This document shows, one piece after another, positions 1 through 5,197 of a stretch of 8,287 nt of DNA; positions within the stretch are counted from its first letter, which is position 1, and each line of letters begins with the position of its first letter. The stretch is taken from assembly GCA_049515175.1 (NCBI GenBank), contig JBEKUI010000209.1:1-8287 (forward strand), in the 5' to 3' direction. The stretch comes from JACQNR01 sp049515175 (GTDB lineage Bacteria; Acidobacteriota; Terriglobia; UBA7540). Both the position numbers and the translations under genes were made by a program. The notes below the pieces were generated by a model that was given only the letters and a program-made list of their open reading frames with translations, made no database searches and was not told the DNA's origin.

Positions 1-1207
1 TGGTCGGAATCATATTCAAACATCCCTCGGAGTCCGTGCAGGCCGCGTTCACCATCGTGGGGTCAACGTAGCCAGTGGGGTAGGAGACGAAAGCCGTCCG
101 GCCCGCGCCCGTTGTTGGGTCGCCCGTCATGGGGTCATAGATGTCAGTCTCCAGGGCCGCAGCCAGCGCCGAGAGGTCTCCGGCTCTTGCCGCTGGCGTC
201 GGGATGGTCACGCGGGTCTGAACGGCCCGATGATCGCCCGTGCCTTCGAAGCTCACAAAGTAAAAAAGCTTGTCCTTCTTGATGGGCCCGCCGACGCTCC
301 CGCCATACTGGTTGTAAATCAGCTTGGGACTATTCCCCACGTTGGCACCGGCGTTGTCGAACTGCATCGGCCAGGCTTTTATGTGGTTGTTGGAGTTGTA
401 CTCAAAGAGCGAACCGTGCATCTGGTTGCCGCCACTCTTGGTCTGGACGTTAATGGCGGCGCCGCCGGCAAAGCCCTGCTCGGCGTCGAAGCTGTTGGTG
501 ACGATGTTGACTTCCTGAATGGATTCCAGCGTCGGAACGTAGGAAGTCACGTGCGGGAGCTGAATGTTGTAAGTGCTCACGCCATCGATGCGGGTGTTGT
601 TCTGGTTATCGCTCGTCCCGTTGACGGCGAATTCCAGCGACCGGGAGGGGTTGGTGGGAATCGAGTGGGAATTCGCCGGCGGCGCAAACCCGGGAAGGGC
701 GCGGTAAACCTGCTGGTAGTTCCGGCCCAGTGGCACGGGCAGATTGGCCAGCTCCGCTGCCGCCACGTCGGCGTGCACTTCCGACGTGTCCGTCTGCAGG
801 GCGGCCGCTTCTGCGGTCACCGTCACACTTTCGCTAACCGAGCCGACTTCCAGGGCGGCATCCAGACGCGTCGTGGTGTTGAGCCCGACGGTCACAGTCG
901 TTCTTTCATAGGTCTTGAACCCCGTCTTGCTGACCTTGACTGCGTAGGTGCCGGTCTGTACATCCAGGAAGGCGTAATCCCCGGTCGCGTCTGTCGTGCC
1001 CTCGCGGGACTGGTTGGTTTCTTTGTTGGTGATTGTGACGGCCGCCTGCGGGACTGCTGCGCCGCTGGCGTCCTTCACATTGCCGATGATGGATCCATAG
1101 AGAACCTGCGCTTCGAGCCTTGCCGGCGCAGCTAACGTCGAGGCCATGAGCAGGAGCGCCAAAGCGCCCCACTGCCAGAGCGGCCTCTGCCTTTGCCCGT
1201 TTTCCAT
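1..1207 (-). CDS. Oar-like TonB-dependent receptor with carboxypeptidase-regulatory-like domain, N-terminal part (cut by window edge)
   Basis: The reading frame is open for 402 codons from an ATG at 1207 and leaves the window at its left end, so the C-terminal beta-barrel is missing. The start is set by GGGAGG at 1215-1220, 7 nt upstream. Residues 1-33 look like a signal peptide: a basic, Trp-containing start, the hydrophobic stretch ALALLLMASTLAA, and likely cleavage near LEA-Q. Residues about 37-120 form a beta-sandwich repeat of the carboxypeptidase-regulatory type (GSIIGNVKDASGA, then GDYAFLDVQTGTYAVKV). A plug-like region follows with NLPVPLGRNYQ, NTRIDGVSTYNIQ (D208) and VGGPIKKDKLFYF. 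Known for the family: outer-membrane receptors of about 1,000-1,200 residues, thought to take up oligosaccharides or other large solutes with energy from TonB. The ligand cannot be read from this part. Placement downstream of a sugar-acid-type transporter suggests a carbohydrate ligand (inference). It has its own likely promoter at 1395-1423. Confidence 0.93.
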   Translation of the reverse strand, partial: MENGQRQRPLWQWGALALLLMASTLAAPARLEAQVLYGSIIGNVKDASGAAVPQAAVTITNKETNQSREGTTDATGDYAFLDVQTGTYAVKVSKTGFKTYERTTVTVGLNTTTRLDAALEVGSVSESVTVTAEAAALQTDTSEVHADVAAAELANLPVPLGRNYQQVYRALPGFAPPANSHSIPTNPSRSLEFAVNGTSDNQNNTRIDGVSTYNIQLPHVTSYVPTLESIQEVNIVTNSFDAEQGFAGGAAINVQTKSGGNQMHGSLFEYNSNNHIKAWPMQFDNAGANVGNSPKLIYNQYGGSVGGPIKKDKLFYFVSFEGTGDHRAVQTRVTIPTPAARAGDLSALAAALETDIYDPMTGDPTTGAGRTAFVSYPTGYVDPTMVNAACTDSEGCLNMIPT

Positions 1208-1221
1208 TGCTATTCCTCCCT

Positions 1222-1238
1222 GCACAAATAGATTGTGC
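1222..1238 (-). promoter_or_regulatory. Hairpin directly upstream of the receptor ribosome binding site
   Basis: GCACAA and TTGTGC form a perfect 6-bp inverted repeat around a 5-nt loop. It ends one base before the GGGAGG ribosome binding site (1215-1220) of the TonB receptor gene. In the leader RNA it could form a small stem next to the Shine-Dalgarno sequence; as DNA it could be an operator half-site pair. The inverted repeat is directly visible; either function is inference. Confidence 0.35.
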
Positions 1239-1394
1239 GCTGCCGTTCTAGTCAGAATGGGTGCAGCCCCCCCTGACCCGACTCAGCACGCCACCGAAGT
1301 TTCTTGGTAATCTAGGTCTGAACTTCCAACCCAACCGACGCAAAACGTGCAAAAGGAAAACCTAACACCCGATCATCCGTAATCGATGGCAACG

Positions 1395-1423
1395 TTTATC
1401 CCACAAGCCGGGCCACGTGTCAA
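1395..1423 (-). promoter_or_regulatory. Predicted sigma70-type promoter for the TonB receptor gene
   Basis: On the minus strand a perfect -35 box TTGACA (1418-1423) is followed after 17 bp by GATAAA (1395-1400), which matches the -10 consensus at four of six positions. Transcription would start near 1388, giving a leader of about 180 nt before the ATG at 1207. Location in the gap after the transporter gene and ideal spacing support the call. It implies that the receptor can be transcribed separately from the transporter. Confidence 0.6.
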
Positions 1424-1431
1424 GTCATAAA

Positions 1432-1469
1432 GCCTCTGCCCTGAGGCACCCCCCCGGCATGGGGGGGGG
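1432..1469 (-). terminator. Tandem hairpins after the MFS gene, possible weak terminator
   Basis: About 34 nt past the transporter stop codon, a run of nine C (1461-1469, read on the minus strand) and a run of seven G (1449-1455) flank ATGCC and can pair as a 7-bp all-GC stem. A second stem follows at once: GCCTC (1443-1447) and GAGGC (1432-1436) with a 6-nt loop, trailed by TTTATGACTT. The trailing T-rich stretch is short, so intrinsic termination would be inefficient. The position between the transporter stop and the receptor promoter favours a terminator role. The long homopolymers are also sites where length errors or slippage could occur. Confidence 0.35.
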
Positions 1470-1502
1470 AGAGCACGTACCCGCATCGTCCCGCGCCGGG
1501 TC

Positions 1503-2768
1503 CTAGGCTGGGGCTGCTTCGGTCTTAGGAGCACGAATGAGAATCAGCACCGCGGCCGTCGCCAGGAAGGGGATCGTCCCAGCGGCGACGAAGGCAGGGA
1601 AGTAGGAGAACTTGTCCACGAGCCAGCCGACAGTCAGGGTGAACGCCGTCGAGACCAGCCCCGCGCCCAGGCCGCTGATTCCGGTGACCGAGGCGACGAC
1701 ATCCTGCGGGAACAGGTCGGAAGGGAATGTAAGGCCCATCGTGGACCAGCTCGCATAACCCCACACCGCAAAGCTGATCAAGGCCAGCGCCCAATAGGGA
1801 TTATGCGTGGTTGCGGCAGGGATGCCCGCCAGGACCGGCAACGTGCTGACCACGCAGACCCACTTCCGCGCCCGCACCACCGGCATACCGCGCTTGATGA
1901 GGAAGCCGGAAGCAAGCCCCCCGGTGAAGTTTCCGATGTCCGCAGCGACGAAGGGAATCCAGGCGAAGGCGGCGATCTGTTTCAGGCTGAAGCCGCGCGC
2001 ATCGCTCAGGTATTGCGGCAGCCAAAAGACATAGAACCACCAGATGGGGTCGGTGAGCGAGCGCCCCAGAACGATGCCCCACACGTTCGGCTGCTTGAGC
2101 AGGCTCAGATAGCGGCCGGCGCCGCGCTGAGTCGAGCTGGTTGCGGTGTCGCGGCCCGCTTCGATGAGGGCGCGCTCCTCGGCGCTTACCCGTGGGTGCT
2201 TGGCGAGGGGATGGTAGAACGTCAGCCAGAGCACCAGCCAGACGAGCCCCAGGAGTCCCGAAAGGACGAAGGCGTATCGCCAGCCGAACATGATGGCCAC
2301 CCAGGGTACGGTCAGTGCCGCGATAGCTCCCCCCACGCTCGATCCGCTGTCAAAGATCGCCACCGCCACGCCGCGCTCCTTGGCGGGGAACCACTCCGCC
2401 ACGGCTTTGCTGGCGCCGGGCCAGTTGCAGCCTTCGCCGATCCCCAGCATGAACCGGAAAATGCTGAACGAGAGCACGGAATTCGCCAGGCCGGTCAGCA
2501 TGCTCACCGCCGACCACCACACGACCGCCAGCGCCAGCCCCAGGCGCGTCCCGATGATGTCGAGCACCACGCCGCCCACTAGCCACGTCCCCGCGTAGGC
2601 AATCTGAAACGCCGAGAAGACTTGCGAGAGCTGTGTGTGGCTCAGGTGCAGTTCGCGGGTAATGACCGGGGCGAGCACGGAGAACGTTTGCCGGTTGATG
2701 TAGTTGATGACGGTGGAGAAGAACAACGTCCATACGATCCACCAGCGCAAACGTTTGATCGGTTTCAC
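1503..2768 (-). CDS. MFS transporter, anion:cation symporter (ExuT/GudP-like) group
   Basis: Inner-membrane symporter of 421 residues, normal length for the major facilitator superfamily, with a hydrophobic pattern consistent with 12 membrane helices. Helix 1 carries INYINRQTFSVLAPVI (21-36), typical of the hexuronate/glucarate/phthalate-type anion:cation symporter group. The loop after helix 2 has the MFS motif A variant GVVLDIIGTR (66-75). Residues 109-133 contain GIGEGCNWPGASKAVAEWF, another hallmark of this group. A hydrophilic loop near 186-225 separates the two halves. The start is GTG, chosen because AGGAG lies at 2776-2780, 7 nt upstream, and the protein begins with a basic cytoplasmic tail before helix 1. 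Known members import sugar acids such as hexuronates or other organic anions; the exact substrate is not readable. Neighbouring kinase, aldolase and epimerase genes suggest a sugar acid or related carbohydrate (inference). The gene is preceded by a 458-bp gap, so it may not share the kinase transcript. Confidence 0.9.
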   Translation of the reverse strand: MKPIKRLRWWIVWTLFFSTVINYINRQTFSVLAPVITRELHLSHTQLSQVFSAFQIAYAGTWLVGGVVLDIIGTRLGLALAVVWWSAVSMLTGLANSVLSFSIFRFMLGIGEGCNWPGASKAVAEWFPAKERGVAVAIFDSGSSVGGAIAALTVPWVAIMFGWRYAFVLSGLLGLVWLVLWLTFYHPLAKHPRVSAEERALIEAGRDTATSSTQRGAGRYLSLLKQPNVWGIVLGRSLTDPIWWFYVFWLPQYLSDARGFSLKQIAAFAWIPFVAADIGNFTGGLASGFLIKRGMPVVRARKWVCVVSTLPVLAGIPAATTHNPYWALALISFAVWGYASWSTMGLTFPSDLFPQDVVASVTGISGLGAGLVSTAFTLTVGWLVDKFSYFPAFVAAGTIPFLATAAVLILIRAPKTEAAPA

Positions 2769-2903
2769 GGGTCGGCTCCTATTGAGACAGGTTGGTCCTT
2801 TCCCAACCTTGAACGGTGGGGCAAGCTATCACAAGCCGATGTAGCGACGCCAGAGAATCTGACGGCAGCGTTGGATAACCTCGCCGAACTCCGAATGGCA
2901 TAA

Positions 2904-2914
2904 GACAATTTGTC
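2904..2914. promoter_or_regulatory. 11-bp perfect palindrome, possible operator
   Basis: GACAATTTGTC is a perfect inverted repeat centred on 2909. It lies 136 bp upstream of the transporter start in an AT-rich stretch. Its last base overlaps the first of three CATTCTG motifs. Symmetry and location would suit a dimeric repressor or activator site, but no regulator is encoded in the window and no family consensus is recognised. Confidence 0.3.
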
Positions 2915-2969
2915 ATTCTGTATAAGTTATTTGTTTCCAGCGACATGCGATGGAGGCTTACGTAACTAG

Positions 2970-3046
2970 CTTTGTTTTCATATACATTCTGGCTTTACGG
3001 GCGTTCCCAAACGCTCGATCCTTTATTTTCTATAACATTCTGGCTT
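2970..3046. repeat. Imperfect direct repeat (2 x 26 bp) with a palindrome midway
   Basis: Two copies of a 26-bp element lie at 2970-2995 and 3021-3046, 51 bp apart in the same orientation. They agree at 21 of 26 positions without gaps; the mismatches are one base plus a shifted TATA-like core. Both end in CATTCTGGCTT. Midway between them (3001-3014) is a 14-nt hairpin, GCGTT and AACGC around a 4-nt loop, with 5 bp to one copy and 6 bp to the other. Beyond the second copy, CGTTCC and CTCGA-like pieces recur, so the duplicated unit may be about 50 bp with small insertions. A further CATTCTG at 2914-2920 may be a remnant of a third copy. Function unknown: regulatory duplication or a dispersed repeat are both possible. 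Confidence 0.6.
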
Positions 3047-3116
3047 CGTTCCTCGAGATTTTGTTTTTTCAGCGCCTTAGATGCCAAGGTGAGTGTCCTG
3101 GCCTCTGACTCCTTGT

Positions 3117-3135
3117 CCCTCCCCACTGGGGGGGG
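3117..3135 (-). repeat. C/G homopolymer hairpin after the kinase gene
   Basis: A run of eight G (3128-3135) faces CCCTCCCC (3117-3124) across a 3-nt loop, giving a stem of eight pairs with one G-T wobble as plus-strand RNA, or one C-A mismatch on the minus strand. It lies about 90 nt past the kinase stop codon and resembles the C/G homopolymer hairpin that follows the transporter gene at 1449-1469. It lacks a following T-run on the minus strand, so termination there is uncertain. Confidence 0.35.
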
Positions 3136-3143
3136 CTGGGAAA

Positions 3144-3172
3144 ATAGTAGGCTATCACTAAAGGCTAGTAAA
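3144..3172 (-). promoter_or_regulatory. Weak promoter candidate upstream of the repeat region
   Basis: On the minus strand TTTACT (3167-3172) and TACTAT (3144-3149) are 17 bp apart, each matching the sigma70 consensus at four of six positions. An overlapping TTGACT (3172-3177) has better -35 bases but no matching -10 at normal spacing. It could start a transcript that crosses the repeat region towards the transporter gene, with a leader of more than 350 nt. Weak evidence. Confidence 0.25.
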
Positions 3173-3181
3173 GTCAAGAGG

Positions 3182-3197
3182 GCGCCTGCCCCGGCGC
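3182..3197 (-). terminator. Weak terminator-like hairpin after the kinase gene
   Basis: GCGCC and GGCGC pair around the 6-nt loop GGGGCA about 30 nt past the kinase stop codon on the minus strand. The stem can be lengthened across an A-C mismatch. The following bases are CCTCTTGACTTTA, which is only moderately T-rich. It is a possible inefficient terminator between the kinase and the transporter. Confidence 0.3.
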
Positions 3198-3226
3198 TCC
3201 CAGGCAAGGAGATTTCCCGTCGCGGG

Positions 3227-4159
3227 CTAGAGGCTCGTGACTTTGACGCGCCGGACCATGGCGCGGACGCGGGCGGGGTCGAGGGGATGGTCGGTGCGCG
3301 ATTCGCGCGCTTTGACAGCGCCCGCGGCGCAGGCCCAGCGGATGGCCCGAGGCCAATCGCCGCCTTTTTCCCGCTCGACCAGCATGGCCGCAGTGAAGGC
3401 GTCGCCGGAGCCGGCGGAACTCTTCTGCCGGATGCGAGGGGGCACGAACCGCCAACCGCCGGTGCTCGTGACGGCCACGGCCCCCTCCGCCCCGAGCGAA
3501 CAGACGGCCAATTGGATGCCTTCGGCGAGCAGTCGCCGCAGCGCGGCAACGAGCGCCGGGATATCGCGAATGCGCCCTCCCAGAGTCTGTTCGAGTTCTT
3601 CCTTGTTGAGCCGCACAACCTCTGGCTGGGCGGCGAGCGCGTGCGCCAATGCTGGCCCCCGGGAGTCAACGAGGACGGGCACTCCCGCTGCATGGGCGCG
3701 CCGGGCCAGCCGCTCGTACAAGCGCGGCGAACAGCCCGGCGGCAGGCTGCCGCAAAGCGCCAGCCAGGAAGCTTTGGGGATCCATCGCGCCGCGCGTCGC
3801 TCCATATCGCGTTGCGCGCGCGCGTTCACCCGCAGCGTGGCGGGCACCAGCCATGTTTGGACTTCCCGCTGGGCATCGACGATCACTGTGATTCGGCGCG
3901 TCTCACCCAGGGCGGGCGTGAAGTCCGGCCGGGCGCCGCGTTTCCTCAGTAACGTTGTTAATCGCCGCCCGTTCCGGCCCGCGACAAAGGCCAGCGAAAC
4001 CGACCGTGCGCCGAGATCCGCTGCAAACGCGGAGGCAAGATTCCCCTTGCCTCCGATGCACTCTGTTTCCTGGAGGATGTTCAGCCGTTCGCCGGGAACG
4101 TAATGGTCGATTTCCAGGACCAGGTCGAGGGCCGTGTTGGGAGTGACGGTGAGGATCAT
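3227..4159 (-). CDS. PfkB-family sugar(-phosphate) kinase, 1-phosphofructokinase/tagatose-6-phosphate kinase type
   Basis: Predicted cytosolic ATP-dependent kinase of 310 residues, the usual size for this ribokinase-fold group. It begins MILTVTPNTALDLV, the standard opening of 1-phosphofructokinase/LacC-type kinases. GGKG at 36-39 is the substrate-side glycine motif. Further markers are CGSLPPG, then VRLNKEELEQTLG, and the anion-hole/catalytic motif GSGDAF with the likely catalytic base D253. The ATG at 4159 is preferred because homology starts exactly there. A TTG at 4195 would add 12 residues but has no Shine-Dalgarno sequence, and the ATG itself has only a poor one. Known members phosphorylate ketose phosphates or related sugars; the substrate here cannot be told. 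It lies 163 bp downstream of the aldolase on the same strand, and a shared transcript from the promoter at 4953-4981 is plausible. With the aldolase and epimerase it suggests a phosphorylate-then-cleave sugar route (inference). Confidence 0.88.
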   Translation of the reverse strand: MILTVTPNTALDLVLEIDHYVPGERLNILQETECIGGKGNLASAFAADLGARSVSLAFVAGRNGRRLTTLLRKRGARPDFTPALGETRRITVIVDAQREVQTWLVPATLRVNARAQRDMERRAARWIPKASWLALCGSLPPGCSPRLYERLARRAHAAGVPVLVDSRGPALAHALAAQPEVVRLNKEELEQTLGGRIRDIPALVAALRRLLAEGIQLAVCSLGAEGAVAVTSTGGWRFVPPRIRQKSSAGSGDAFTAAMLVEREKGGDWPRAIRWACAAGAVKARESRTDHPLDPARVRAMVRRVKVTSL

Positions 4160-4213
4160 GGCGTAGGGGAGGGTTCTGTGCTCCCGAATGGGCAATTCAA
4201 AAGGAAAAAAGAC

Positions 4214-4283
4214 AGAAACTGGAAAATAGAAATTGGAAACTGGAAATTAGAAACTAGAAATTAGAAACTAGAAACTGGAAAAT
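4214..4283. repeat. Ten tandem copies of a 7-bp repeat (RGAAAHT)
   Basis: Ten heptamers follow each other without a gap, all fitting A/G-GAAA-C/A/T-T on the plus strand: four AGAAACT, two AGAAATT, two GGAAAAT, one GGAAACT and one GGAAATT. They lie in the 163-bp gap between aldolase and kinase, 55 bp before the kinase ATG. In the minus-strand transcript they would be an unstructured pyrimidine-rich tract, largely lacking G. The repeat is low-complexity and far more AT-rich than the genes. Such arrays vary in copy number by slippage. Whether it has a role in the leader of the kinase gene is unknown. Confidence 0.85.
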
Positions 4284-4300
4284 CGAGCTAACCGTTTCAA

Positions 4301-4324
4301 ATCCAAAATCCGATATCCAAAATC
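4301..4324. repeat. Short direct repeat overlapping the aldolase stop codon
   Basis: ATCCAAAATC occurs twice, at 4301-4310 and 4315-4324, with a 14-bp period. The second copy overlaps two bases of the aldolase TGA stop (4323-4325). It is followed 17 bp further along by the heptamer array, so nearly the whole gap between aldolase and kinase is repetitive low-complexity DNA. Confidence 0.55.
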
Positions 4325-4916
4325 ACGCCAACAGCTTGCCGAGCAGCAACGCTTGCGCATTCGTCTCCAGCCGGTCGAGCGTATCAAACGCGTCGTCGAG
4401 GTCGCGACCCACGACGAAGATTCCGTGTTGCGGCGCGAAGATTGCGATGGCGTGTTTCTCAAGCTCCGCGGCCTGGGGCGTGAGCGCTCCGATGACTTTC
4501 TGTGCCAGATCGCCGCTGTGCGCAGGAGCGTATTCCGCGACGCCGATGGTCCCGAATTTCCGCGTGTGTTCGAGCACGGGGGGCATGGGCTTTCCCGCCG
4601 CCACGAATGCCATCAAGTGCCCCGCCTGGGCGTGGATGATTCCCCCCGCCAGCGGAAACGTCTTGTACACGCCCAGATGAATCTGCCATTCGCGTGTGCG
4701 GCGCTCCGGGCCTTCCAAATGCTGGCCCTCGAAGTCGAACACCACAACGTCCTCGGCGCTGATTTGCCACTGCTGCTTGCTGCCGGCGCGCGAAGGGGTC
4801 ATGTAAACGCGATCCTCTTCGCGCAGGCTGAGATTGCCGCCGCTCGCGTCGGTCAGTTGGCGCCGAAAGACCAGTCGCGCGATGCGGGCCAGATGTTCAC
4901 GCGGATCATACGACAA
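4323..4916 (-). CDS. Class II aldolase/adducin-family protein with an HxQ variant of the metal motif
   Basis: Predicted cytosolic protein of 197 residues, close to the usual length of FucA-like class II aldolases (about 215). The fold markers are in order: SGGNLS (25-30), TPSR (40-43, phosphate-loop position), E76 in REWQIH (the position of the catalytic glutamate), HAQ at 95-97 and H164 in PQHGIFVVG. Family members normally bind zinc through three histidines, two of them in an HxH motif. Here the second histidine is glutamine (Q97), while H95 and H164 are kept. H100 is nearby. Known members cleave sugar 1-phosphates such as fuculose-1-P or ribulose/rhamnulose-1-P, or act as epimerases or decarboxylases. 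The start is TTG at 4916, supported by CGAGGG at 4924-4929, 7 nt upstream, and by homology from the first residues. A strong promoter precedes it. It probably works with the kinase downstream; the substrate is unknown. Confidence 0.85.
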   Translation of the reverse strand: MSYDPREHLARIARLVFRRQLTDASGGNLSLREEDRVYMTPSRAGSKQQWQISAEDVVVFDFEGQHLEGPERRTREWQIHLGVYKTFPLAGGIIHAQAGHLMAFVAAGKPMPPVLEHTRKFGTIGVAEYAPAHSGDLAQKVIGALTPQAAELEKHAIAIFAPQHGIFVVGRDLDDAFDTLDRLETNAQALLLGKLLA

Positions 4917-4923
4917 GGAGGTT

Positions 4924-4929
4924 CCCTCG
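4924..4929 (-). promoter_or_regulatory. Ribosome binding site for the aldolase TTG start
   Basis: GAGGG within CGAGGG lies 7 nt upstream of the TTG at 4914-4916. No ATG or GTG in this frame lies close to it at a suitable distance, so this site decides the unusual TTG start. Confidence 0.6.
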
Positions 4930-4952
4930 CAGAGAGTCTCTTCGAGTTGCCT

Positions 4953-4981
4953 ATCATCGGCTGTGCCTGGCGGGCTGTCAA
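4953..4981 (-). promoter_or_regulatory. Predicted sigma70-type promoter for the aldolase-kinase unit
   Basis: On the minus strand a perfect TTGACA (4976-4981) is followed after 17 bp by GATGAT (4953-4958), four of six consensus bases. A start near 4946 would give a leader of about 30 nt that carries the GAGGG ribosome binding site. Ideal spacing and correct distance to the aldolase make this one of the two best promoters in the window. Confidence 0.65.
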
Positions 4982-5135
4982 GGCGAGTGACCGGGAATCT
5001 CGCACCGCTGCCTTGTCATCGCTTATTCGCCGCCCTCGATGCCGGCAGCGCGCGGGAGCCTTCCCATCCGTCCATCGGGAGTTGCCCCGGCTCTCATCCC
5101 GATCCAACCTTGTGTCAGGCAGGAAGAACTGGCGA

Positions 5136-5163
5136 TTGCATTCTGATCGAGAGGTCATATAGA
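5136..5163 (+). promoter_or_regulatory. Possible promoter for the epimerase gene
   Basis: TTGCAT (5136-5141) and TATAGA (5158-5163) are 16 bp apart on the plus strand. A start near 5170 would give a leader of about 28 nt containing AAGGAGG (5182-5188). The -35 box matches the consensus poorly, so this is tentative. If correct, it drives transcription away from the aldolase promoter 155 bp to the left. Confidence 0.35.
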
Positions 5164-5197
5164 GTAGGCGGCACGACATTCAAGGAGGCTGTGCACG

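Larger units (their letters stand above)
2769..3226. other. Gene-free 458-bp spacer between kinase and transporter
   Basis: No convincing coding sequence is present. On the minus strand it is the 3' flank of the kinase gene and the 5' flank of the transporter gene. From about 2894 to 3075 the DNA is clearly more AT-rich than the genes on either side. This part holds a palindrome (2904-2914), an 8-bp palindrome TTACGTAA (2958-2965) and an imperfect duplicated element (2970-3046). CATTCTG occurs three times in the same orientation, at 2914-2920, 2985-2991 and 3036-3042. Nearer the kinase are two GC-rich hairpins (3117-3135, 3182-3197). I do not see a clear promoter for the transporter, only the ribosome binding site AGGAG at 2776-2780. 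Confidence 0.7.

Noticed and set aside
230..1135. Long plus-strand open frame of 301 codons
   Set aside because: It is antisense to the TonB receptor, which has a signal peptide, recognisable domains and a good ribosome binding site. The plus-strand product is low-complexity and resembles no family.
1803..2582. Plus-strand open frame of 259 codons across the transporter
   Set aside because: Arg/Pro/His-rich product typical of the reverse frame of a GC-rich membrane protein gene; the minus strand encodes a clear MFS protein.
3128..3140. G-quadruplex
   Set aside because: There is one run of eight G and one of three G, but not four separate G-tracts with normal loops, so a stable quadruplex is not well supported.
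2972..4103. Plus-strand open frames (326 and 288 codons) and a 232-codon minus-strand frame around the kinase
   Set aside because: All overlap the PfkB kinase in other frames, have skewed composition and lack recognisable motifs; the kinase has its full set of family motifs.
3227..4195. Kinase start at the TTG at 4195
   Set aside because: The extra 12 residues do not look like the family, no Shine-Dalgarno sequence precedes the TTG, and the family-typical start MILTVTPN begins at the ATG at 4159.
4214..4283. CRISPR-like array
   Set aside because: The units are 7 bp and directly adjacent with no spacers, and no cas gene is present; it is a simple tandem repeat.
4917..4922. Plus-strand GGAGG as a ribosome binding site
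   Set aside because: No start codon with a plausible open frame follows at a suitable distance; the stretch is the reverse side of the aldolase leader.
4353..5162. Plus-strand open frame of 269 codons over the aldolase and the divergent spacer
   Set aside because: It is antisense to the aldolase and runs through the predicted promoters; no motif or suitable ribosome binding site supports it.
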